A stretch of DNA of 5,381 nucleotides from Nitrospirota bacterium (GTDB lineage Bacteria > Nitrospirota > Thermodesulfovibrionia > Thermodesulfovibrionales > JdFR-88), in contig JAKAEG010000233.1 in the NCBI GenBank assembly GCA_021819985.1, forward strand, positions 1 to 5,381, written 5' to 3'. The notes beneath the pieces were generated by a model. That model did not search any database and was not told the origin of the DNA. It saw only the letters and a list, made by a program, of their open reading frames with translations. A program made the position numbers and the translations under genes. This document shows, piece by piece, positions 1 through 4,280 of the stretch; the first letter of the stretch is position 1, and every line of letters begins with the position of its first letter.

Positions 1-1
1 A

Positions 2-166
2 GGAATTGTTTTGGGCCGTCATTCCCGCGCAGGCGCCCGATTTTATCTTGATAAAGACTGGCCAATTTATAAAAACGTCAAAATGGATGCCCGATTAAGA
101 CACTCGGGCATGACGACCTTAGAGATGCTTATGTTTCTAAACCCTTACTTGAAAGCTGTTATGTAA
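2..166 (+). other. Open frame entering from left edge, possibly a gene 3' end
   Basis: The frame beginning at base 2 is free of stops for 54 codons and ends at TAA 164-166. It could be the last part of a gene starting outside the window. Against this, most of its length (17-115) is an interspersed inverted-repeat element, and the peptide matches no family I recognise. If the upstream gene is real, the element may have inserted near its end and extended the reading frame. If not, the openness is chance. I lean towards chance or a repeat-derived tail. Confidence 0.15.
17..115. repeat. MITE/REP-like inverted-repeat element
   Basis: The ends are inverted copies: CGTCATTCCCGCG at 17-29 against CGTCATGCCCGAG read on the minus strand from 115. 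The right half forms its own perfect 8-bp hairpin, ATGCCCGA (87-94) with TCGGGCAT (104-111) around a 9-nt loop. The left half holds a degenerate hairpin around GCGCAGGCGC. From general knowledge, elements with GTCATTCCCG ends and a CCCGATTAAGAC core are scattered between genes in many Nitrospirota and deltaproteobacterial genomes. Assignment to that class is from memory. No transposase is encoded, so any movement would need help in trans. Confidence 0.6.
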
Positions 167-226
167 AGCTATTTACGGGACCTCACACTGAGCCATGAAA
201 CAACGAATCCGGCAATTCAAATCAAA

Positions 227-322
227 TCAAAAAATCCTTCCATTCGATTCCCGAAGGGGATACAAACTCACGGGTTTGCCGCCCTCGGTGAGGCCGCCGT
301 CCGCCTTTTTTTGCAAAAACAT
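227..322 (-). CDS. Short unrecognised ORF (31 aa) or gene relic
   Basis: On the minus strand an ATG at 320-322 opens a 31-residue frame ending with TGA at 227-229. The peptide looks compositionally ordinary, with a Gly-rich middle and a mixed charged/hydrophobic end (KKADGGLTEGGKPVSLYPLR). The frame stays open upstream for about 13 more codons, including a GTG at 332-334 preceded by a GGGGA. It therefore resembles the C-terminal remnant of a larger protein as much as a true small gene. I do not recognise the family and see no strong ribosome binding site before the ATG. Chance is a real alternative. Confidence 0.22.
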   Translation of the reverse strand: MFLQKKADGGLTEGGKPVSLYPLRESNGRIF

Positions 323-442
323 GTCTTTTATCACATTTCCCCGATAAAGAATTATGTTATTTTTCTATTTATTTTTTTCCCGGAATATTATAAAATCTTC
401 ACCGGGAGCTGTTTTGACTGTTGTACGTAAAAACCCACTGCC

Positions 443-451
443 GGAAAGGGG
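443..451 (+). promoter_or_regulatory. Ribosome binding site supporting a CTG start
   Basis: GGAAAGGGG ends 6 nt before CTG 458-460, which is in frame with the carboxypeptidase signal peptide. A second purine-rich GAAGGA at 467-472 (counting from its first A-side G) lies 6 nt before ATT 479-481, an alternative rare start. No in-frame ATG, GTG or TTG exists between the upstream stop (TAA 428-430) and the codons of the mature protein, so these sites matter for choosing the start. Confidence 0.4.
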
Positions 452-457
452 CTCCAT

Positions 458-1621
458 CTGAAAGACGAAGGACTCAAGATTCGCCACACGACCCCGTCAA
501 GAAGTTATTTTTCTTTTTCATTTCTTTCATTTGTTTCGATACTTTCATTTCTCGTTTGCGCTTTCGTTCTCCATGCAGGCAACGCTCAGGCGGTGCCCGT
601 CACCGCGAGGGCGGCCGTTGTTATGGATGGGCAGACGCACAGGATCCTTTATGCCAAGAACGCAGACCTGAAATTAAAGCCGGCCAGCACCACCAAGCTT
701 GTTACCGCCATGGTTGTGCTGGACAAGCTTAATCCTGATTCGGTCGTAATCGTAAGTAAAGATGCGGCATACACACCTTCCATAGCCCCAAGGCTCAGGC
801 CAGGCGACAGGGTTACGGTCCGGGATCTCCTTTACCTGGCCCTGATGCGCAGCATTAATGGCGCGGCTGTGGCGCTTTCTGAAGCGGTTTCCGGATCTCA
901 AAGCTCCTTTGCCTTGCTGATGAACGAAAAAGTGGCATCCCTGAACGCCAAAAACACAAAGTTCGTCAATGCAACCGGTCTACCCGCCCCCGGGCAGTAC
1001 ATTACGGCTTCTAACCTCGCGATAATACTGGACAGCGCCCTTAAATATCCTCTTATCAAGCAGATAATAAATACACGGGAAAAAGACCTCTACATAGGCA
1101 AAAGACATCTTTATCTCAGGAATACGGACAAGCTGCTTTGGGCCGACGACGACCTCATCGGCGGCAAGACCGGATATACCAGGGCGGCTGAGCATTGCCT
1201 TGTATTTGCCGCCTCAAAAGGAAACTGCACGATAGTTACATCCCTGCTTGGCGAGCAGATAAGAGACCACCTTTGGAGCGACGGGCAAAAACTGCTCAAT
1301 CAGAGCGTGCAAGTCGCAAACGGGACGGCGCAACCCGAGATATATGAAACTAAAAACCCGGTTGTCCTTACCTCTTATGAGCCGGTCCGGCATGGCAGAC
1401 ACTTAAGCAGAAGGCGGAGACTCCTGAGGCATAGGCTGCTTAGACGGAGACTCCTGAGCCGTAGACTTTTGAAACGGAAGCTCCTGAGCCAGAGGCATTC
1501 GAGGGCAAAGCGGTTAAGAGAAAGGCGTCTTGCGCGGCTACGTGCCAGAATACTGCGTCATCGCAGGCGCGTCCTCAGGGCCAGAAGATACTCCCATAAA
1601 AGAAAATATGTGCGTGCGTAA
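458..1621 (+). CDS. Exported D-alanyl-D-alanine carboxypeptidase-like enzyme (peptidase S11) with Arg-rich tail
   Basis: Predicted serine D,D-carboxypeptidase that trims the terminal D-Ala of peptidoglycan stem peptides in the periplasm or outside the membrane. Numbering from CTG 458 (387 aa), the active-site motifs are STTK (Ser77, Lys80), SIN (Ser132-Asn134) and KTG (237-239). The family-typical ARAAVVMDG and RNTDKLLW stretches are also present. Residues 1-45 form a signal peptide: basic start, a long Phe/Ser/Leu/Val core, and a likely cut after HAGNAQA. The start is uncertain. The first conventional codon, GTG 593, lies after the signal sequence and would leave the enzyme in the cytoplasm. 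The PBP5-type C-terminal beta domain and membrane-anchoring helix are not evident. Instead residues 320-387 contain 33 Arg/Lys and one acidic residue, which may bind an anionic wall, LPS or membrane surface (inference). The family call is secure; the start and the role of the tail are not. Confidence 0.9.
   Translation: MKDEGLKIRHTTPSRSYFSFSFLSFVSILSFLVCAFVLHAGNAQAVPVTARAAVVMDGQTHRILYAKNADLKLKPASTTKLVTAMVVLDKLNPDSVVIVSKDAAYTPSIAPRLRPGDRVTVRDLLYLALMRSINGAAVALSEAVSGSQSSFALLMNEKVASLNAKNTKFVNATGLPAPGQYITASNLAIILDSALKYPLIKQIINTREKDLYIGKRHLYLRNTDKLLWADDDLIGGKTGYTRAAEHCLVFAASKGNCTIVTSLLGEQIRDHLWSDGQKLLNQSVQVANGTAQPEIYETKNPVVLTSYEPVRHGRHLSRRRRLLRHRLLRRRLLSRRLLKRKLLSQRHSRAKRLRERRLARLRARILRHRRRVLRARRYSHKRKYVRA
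1415..1504 (+). repeat. Three imperfect 30-bp tandem repeats in coding sequence
   Basis: Units begin at 1415, 1445 and 1475, each starting CGGAGACTCCTGAG or a close variant (CGGAAGCTCCTGAG in the third). They encode the 10-residue repeats RRLLRHRLLR, RRLLSRRLLK and RKLLSQRHSR in the carboxypeptidase tail. The period is a multiple of three, so changes in copy number would keep the frame. Read in another frame the units would encode ETPEP-like Pro/Glu segments, but that frame has TAG stops at 1432, 1441 and 1462. Confidence 0.75.
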
Positions 1622-1714
1622 AACTTTTTAATTCAGAAGGCTGTGCCTGTTCTGGTCCGTCTTGTTAGAACCCGGCGCTTTTATGATCCAATGATTGCAC
1701 GCGTTTTTTCTTTT

Positions 1715-1743
1715 TTGAAATTTGCCAGGATAGTATCTGTAAA
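1715..1743 (+). promoter_or_regulatory. Possible sigma70-type promoter for the membrane protein gene
   Basis: TTGAAA (1715-1720) and TGTAAA (1738-1743) are separated by 17 bp and lie about 105 bp before the ATG of the membrane protein gene. The -10 match is mediocre (4 of 6). A TTGACT at 1799-1804 is a better -35 but has no good -10 at the right distance. A hairpin at 1634-1654 (CAGAAGGC / GCC-TTCTG) just after the carboxypeptidase gene has no T-run, so it is at most a weak transcript end. Confidence 0.25.
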
Positions 1744-1758
1744 CAGTCCATACAATGT

Positions 1759-1782
1759 TGTCATTCCGGCTTGTCCGGAATC
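1759..1782. repeat. GTCATTCCGG-type hairpin repeat
   Basis: GTCATTCCGGCTTGTCCGGA and the bases following form a perfect 7-bp stem, ATTCCGG (1763-1769) with CCGGAAT (1775-1781), around loop CTTGT. It shares the GTCATTCC opening with the ends of the element at 17-115, so it looks like a half-unit or relative of the same dispersed family. The following T/C-rich stretch would give the RNA a U-rich trailer, so it might also act as a weak terminator for the carboxypeptidase transcript. Confidence 0.55.
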
Positions 1783-1848
1783 TTTCTTCGCCTTTCGTTT
1801 GACTTAAATCCGGCCAATGAGTTAGCTTACAGATTAATCAATTAATCA

Positions 1849-2787
1849 ATGGAAGAAATAAAAACAGAAGGCCTGGCCGGGGCGGGCGATCATAAAACTC
1901 CGGAGAGGCTTACCGGCATCGGCGAGCTTTTCCAAAGAAGCTGGCATTTATACCGGATGAGATTTCATGCATTCAGCCTCATCTACCTTTTTTATCTTGT
2001 CCCCCAAATGCTCATATCGGGTTTCTGTTTTTACGTTTACAAGATGTCTCCGCATCCCTTGAACCCTTTTTTAACAGCCTGGATAGCCTCCGGAGTGATA
2101 ATAGGAGTGCTGATTTCGGTTTGGGGACAGGCGGCCTTCGTTTATGCCGTCTCGGACCCGTCTGCCGGTATCCGGGTTATTTTCCAGAAGGCTGCCGAAT
2201 CCCTCAGGAAATTTGTATGGATATACCTGCTTTTCTTTGCGCTCACCATAGCTGGGTTTGTTCTTTTCGTGGTCCCAGGTATTATCATGATGGTCTGGTT
2301 TTCCTTTTCCGTTTTCATCCTGGCCGGCACAGGGGAAACCGGCATAAACGCGCTTCTTGAAAGCAGGCAATACGTAAAAGGCCTCTGGTGGCCCGTTTTC
2401 ATGAGACTTCTTGCAGTCTGGGCGCTCTCCTTTGGTCTTGCTTCGCTGCCAGTTGTAGGGACTCTCCTATTTATCTTCTTCATGCCTTATCTCATCACGT
2501 ATACTTCGCAGCTTTATAAAGAACTGGCCGGTTTAAAGGGGGTGATCTCAAAACCTTCTGACAGAGACAGAAAGAAATGGGCCGTTATAGCTGTTTTTGC
2601 TTTCATCGTCAGCGTTTCTGTCTTCACCTATACCGTTAAAAATGCCGACCTTAAAGCATTATGGCTCCAGGAGTCCGGAGGAGGACCAGCCCCCGCCGCC
2701 AAGCCGCCCGCCTCCAAACCGATTGAAAAGCCAATTCCGCCTGCAGTTGCGCCTCCCGCCACGTCAGGGTCCCTTAGAAGCATATAA
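1849..2787 (+). CDS. Polytopic inner-membrane protein of unknown function
   Basis: A 312-residue protein with a short cytoplasmic-looking N terminus (about 1-40), then hydrophobic segments near residues 42-64, 74-101, 122-143, 145-160, 183-204, 206-221 and 244-262. It ends in a Pro/Ala/Lys-rich tail (about 278-308). The opening LTGIGELFQRSWHLY and the motif ALLESRQYVKGLWWPVF before a membrane span resemble the loosely related YciC/DUF975-like and glycerophosphodiesterase-membrane-domain proteins. These are membrane proteins without clear catalytic residues; the resemblance is from memory. ATG 1849 is the only reasonable start, since the next ATG (residue 37) would remove the conserved opening. 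No Shine-Dalgarno precedes it; a tandem ATTAATCA pair abuts the ATG instead. It is flanked by the carboxypeptidase gene on the same strand and converges on the PfpI gene 6 bp away. No function is assigned. Confidence 0.82.
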   Translation: MEEIKTEGLAGAGDHKTPERLTGIGELFQRSWHLYRMRFHAFSLIYLFYLVPQMLISGFCFYVYKMSPHPLNPFLTAWIASGVIIGVLISVWGQAAFVYAVSDPSAGIRVIFQKAAESLRKFVWIYLLFFALTIAGFVLFVVPGIIMMVWFSFSVFILAGTGETGINALLESRQYVKGLWWPVFMRLLAVWALSFGLASLPVVGTLLFIFFMPYLITYTSQLYKELAGLKGVISKPSDRDRKKWAVIAVFAFIVSVSVFTYTVKNADLKALWLQESGGGPAPAAKPPASKPIEKPIPPAVAPPATSGSLRSI

Positions 2788-2793
2788 ATTCTT

Positions 2794-3315
2794 TTAAAGC
2801 GGGGTGGAAATGGCCACCTGCGTCTTCCTCATTGCCTCTCTGAGGAAATAAGGCAGGTCATCAGGCATCCTGGAAGAGACGATATTTCCGTCCACGACGA
2901 CTTCCTTGTCCTCGTAAATGGCCCCGGCTTCCTTAAGTTCCTTGGCGACCTCTGGCCAGCAGGTCATATGCCTGCCCTGGACAACCCCGGCGCTTATCAT
3001 TATTTGCGGGCCGTGGCAGATGGTTACGATAGGCTTGTTCCTGTCTATGAAATGCCGCACTATCTGAAGCGCCGCATCTTCCTTGCGGACCTTCGAGGGA
3101 GCCTTGCCGCCGGGCAGGAATAGCATGTCGTATTCCTCGGGGTTTATCTCATCGAACGAACGGTTGGCCTCGATCTCGTAATCGTGTTTGCCATCGATTG
3201 TCCCTCTCTTTTTAGAAGCTACGTCGATATCGAACCCTTCCTCCTTGAAGCGGTAATACGGCACGAATAGTTCCATATCCTCAAACCCATCAGCACTCAA
3301 TATCAATATCTTCAT
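2794..3315 (-). CDS. pfpI: PfpI/DJ-1 family protein (class I glutamine amidotransferase-like)
   Basis: A 173-residue protein of the DJ-1/ThiJ/PfpI superfamily, whose members are linked to stress responses as cysteine peptidases, chaperones or glyoxal/protein deglycases. It aligns without gaps, as I recall it, to archaeal PfpI (PH1704) over most of its length. The nucleophile elbow ICHGPQ places Cys100 and His101 as in that protein, and Glu12 next to the active site is conserved (FEDMEL). The position of the partner-subunit acidic residue Glu74 in PGGRAPERVR is Ser74 here (PGGKAPSKVR), so the intersubunit triad appears incomplete. A strong AAGGAGG (3322-3328, read on the minus strand) lies about 6 nt before ATG 3313-3315. 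It is probably a single-gene transcript from the promoter at 3374-3401. The family is certain; the biochemical activity is not. Confidence 0.93.
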   Translation of the reverse strand: MKILILSADGFEDMELFVPYYRFKEEGFDIDVASKKRGTIDGKHDYEIEANRSFDEINPEEYDMLFLPGGKAPSKVRKEDAALQIVRHFIDRNKPIVTICHGPQIMISAGVVQGRHMTCWPEVAKELKEAGAIYEDKEVVVDGNIVSSRMPDDLPYFLREAMRKTQVAISTPL

Positions 3316-3360
3316 TTTATCCTCCTTTAGTGAGACATAGACACTCTATTAAGAATCTTC

Positions 3361-3390
3361 AACGCCTGATTTAATGTTATATCAGGCGTT
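3361..3390. promoter_or_regulatory. Perfect 10-bp inverted repeat, operator-like
   Basis: AACGCCTGAT (3361-3370) and ATCAGGCGTT (3381-3390) are exact inverted copies around a 10-bp AT-rich centre. The site lies between two divergent genes, where no transcript is expected to end, so a terminator is unlikely. The centre holds the -10 element of the proposed PfpI promoter, so a dimeric regulator binding both arms would block it. The half-site centres are 20 bp apart, about two helical turns, which suits a dimer on one DNA face. Confidence 0.6.
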
Positions 3391-3401
3391 TCCCATGTCA
3401 A
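3374..3401 (-). promoter_or_regulatory. Sigma70-type promoter for the PfpI gene
   Basis: Read on the minus strand, a perfect -35 TTGACA (3401-3396) is followed after 16 bp by TAACAT (3379-3374), a 4-of-6 match to the -10 consensus. Transcription would start near 3367 and give a 5' leader of roughly 50 nt before the ATG. The -10 lies in the centre of the inverted repeat at 3361-3390. Confidence 0.55.
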
Positions 3402-3488
3402 CGGGTGGGGCGCATTTCCGTTTCACAACGGCCGCGAAACGGGTAAAATATACATTAAACGGACCGATTTGGCATAAAAATTCAGTGC

Positions 3489-3517
3489 TTTACATTAAAT
3501 GAGGAATGTATTAGAAT
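3489..3517 (+). promoter_or_regulatory. Sigma70-type promoter for rpsP
   Basis: TTTACA (3489-3494) and TAGAAT (3512-3517) each match the consensus at 5 of 6 positions and are 17 bp apart. The start point would fall near 3524, with a leader of about 30 nt that includes the GGAGG at 3542-3546. A weaker alternative, TTGGCA at 3469-3474 with TACATT at 3491-3496, overlaps it. The 17-bp spacer lies within an inverted repeat TACATT (3491-3496) / AATGTA (3505-3510). A direct copy of TACATTAAA occurs 40 bp upstream at 3451-3459. Confidence 0.6.
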
Positions 3518-3541
3518 TACACTTGCTTTGATTTCAAGGAT

Positions 3542-3546
3542 GGAGG
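3542..3546 (+). promoter_or_regulatory. Ribosome binding site fixing the TTG start of rpsP
   Basis: GGAGG, part of GGAGGT at 3542-3547, lies 9 nt before TTG 3556-3558. TTG is the only codon that gives the family-typical MVKIRL N terminus. The next in-frame ATG (residue 7) would remove the first beta strand of S16. Confidence 0.8.
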
Positions 3547-3555
3547 TAGTCTGTT

Positions 3556-3801
3556 TTGGTCAAGATAAGGTTAATGAGGATGGGGGCGCACAAGGCCCCT
3601 TTTTACAGGATCGTTGTTGCCGATTCAGCGGCACGCCGCAACGGCCCTTTTGTAGAAATATTGGGTACTTACGATCCAAAGAAAAACCCTTTTGAGTTAA
3701 AGCTGGACCAGGAGAAGGCCGGCAAGTGGCTAAAACAGGGTGCACAGCCTACCGATACAGTAAAGAGACTGCTGGTGAGGGCGGGAGTGCTTACAGCCTG
3801 A
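3556..3801 (+). CDS. rpsP: 30S ribosomal protein S16
   Basis: Small-subunit protein that binds 16S rRNA in the 5' domain and assists 30S assembly. The 81-residue product has the usual length and the full signature: MVKIRLMRMGAHKAPFYRIV, then RRNGPFVEILGTYDP and the C-terminal helix region GAQPTDTVKRLL. Translation starts at TTG with a good GGAGG. It is the first gene of the S16-KhpA-TrmD-L19 neighbourhood and has its own promoter just upstream. A strong intrinsic terminator begins within 5 nt of its stop codon, so much of its transcription probably ends there, which would let S16 be made in excess of the downstream enzyme TrmD. Confidence 0.98.
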   Translation: MVKIRLMRMGAHKAPFYRIVVADSAARRNGPFVEILGTYDPKKNPFELKLDQEKAGKWLKQGAQPTDTVKRLLVRAGVLTA

Positions 3802-3805
3802 AGTT

Positions 3806-3842
3806 AAAGCCCCCTTGCGGCTGGGCCGAGGGGGGTTTTTAC
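3806..3842 (+). terminator. Strong intrinsic terminator after rpsP
   Basis: The arms AAAGCCCCCTT-CGGC (3806-3821, G3817 bulged) and GCCGAGGGGGG plus following T's (3825-3839) pair over about 15 bp around loop TGG, and the stem runs directly into a T-tract (3836-3840). It lies between rpsP and khpA, so it should either end the rpsP transcript or let only part of transcription through to khpA. No obvious promoter follows it before khpA, so partial read-through is the simpler view. Confidence 0.85.
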
Positions 3843-3895
3843 TTTTTTTAAGAATCAGCGCGCTATCCATTTTGGCTCTTCCGGGGGTGGGAAAA

Positions 3896-4126
3896 ATGAA
3901 AAGTCTGATTGAGGCTATGGCAAAGGCTCTGGTGGATAAACCAGAAAGTGTTTCGGTCTCCGAGGTCGAGGGAGAAAGGACCACGGTCTACGAACTCAGG
4001 GTGGACACCAGCGATCTGGGAAAGGTCATCGGGAAACAGGGCAAGACGGCTCGGGCCATGAGGACCATACTCAGCGCCGCCGGCACAAAAATAGGAAAAC
4101 GCTGCGTCCTGGAAATCTTGGAATAA
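3896..4126 (+). CDS. khpA: KhpA, KH-domain RNA-binding protein
   Basis: A 76-residue single-KH-domain protein (YlqC/KhpA family, DUF1253-free short form) that in other bacteria pairs with KhpB/Jag as an RNA chaperone affecting cell elongation and division. The KH GXXG loop is GKQG inside LGKVIGKQGKTARAMRTIL (residues about 40-58). The opening MKSLIEAMAKALVDKPESV and EVEGERTTVYELRV are family-typical. I chose ATG 3896 because the frame upstream to 3815 runs through the rpsP terminator and is not conserved-looking. GGGGGTGG at 3883-3890 serves as ribosome binding site. It lies in its usual place after rpsP, but the gene that commonly follows it, rimM, is missing. Confidence 0.93.
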   Translation: MKSLIEAMAKALVDKPESVSVSEVEGERTTVYELRVDTSDLGKVIGKQGKTARAMRTILSAAGTKIGKRCVLEILE

Positions 4127-4215
4127 TTTTTTTATTTTTTATTTTTCTCCTGAAACCGGGCAGGATTTAATTTTTTTAGCCATTTTTTAATTTTTACTAA
4201 CACCGGGGATTGGAC

Positions 4216-4242
4216 GGGGGAGACTGAAAAGCCCCCTTTTTT
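4216..4242 (+). terminator. Terminator or attenuator-like hairpin before trmD
   Basis: GGGGG (4216-4220) and CCCCC (4232-4236) can pair around an 11-nt loop and are followed by six T's (4237-4242). The stem is short but all G-C. A second G-run at 4205-4208 could compete for the C-run. It sits 38 nt before the trmD start, so it may end the khpA transcript or limit read-through into trmD-rplS. The surrounding spacer 4127-4280 is T-rich (several runs of 5-7 T) and holds no ORF that I can support. Confidence 0.5.
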
Positions 4243-4280
4243 ATTTTTCTTTTTTGAATTTTTGAAAGAATAAATTAAAA

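Larger units (their letters stand above)
1..457. other. Gene-poor left region
   Basis: No confident gene lies here. The stretch contains the inverted-repeat element at 17-115, a weak edge ORF ending at 166, and a short minus-strand ORF at 227-322. It then becomes AT-rich ahead of the carboxypeptidase gene. Two overlapping -10-like hexamers, TATTAT at 386-391 and TATAAA at 389-394, sit about 65 bp before the likely translation start. Neither has a convincing -35 at 16-18 bp, so a promoter is possible but unproven. TTTTTGCAAAAA at 308-319 is a perfect 12-bp palindrome of unknown meaning. I see no tRNA, rRNA or riboswitch that I recognise. Confidence 0.6.

Noticed and set aside
240..312. Structured GC-rich stretch considered as a riboswitch or intrinsic terminator
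   Set aside because: Only short stems form (for example CCTC/GAGG around GGT) and the T-run at 306-312 is not preceded by a matching stem. No riboswitch core known to me fits on either strand.
421..732. 103-codon frame starting at TTG 421
   Set aside because: From about 590 on it overlaps the clear S11 domain in another frame and becomes Arg/Gly/His-rich without family resemblance. Only its first part is worth keeping, as a possible frameshifted N terminus of the carboxypeptidase.
2071..2483. Overlapping open frames on both strands inside the membrane protein gene
   Set aside because: They are shadows of a hydrophobic coding frame, have no ribosome binding sites and no family features.
3815..3895. 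N-terminal extension of khpA to 3815
   Set aside because: The added 27 codons run through the rpsP terminator stem and its T-tract. The KhpA family begins at the MKSLIEAMAKAL segment, and a GGGGGTGG site precedes that ATG.
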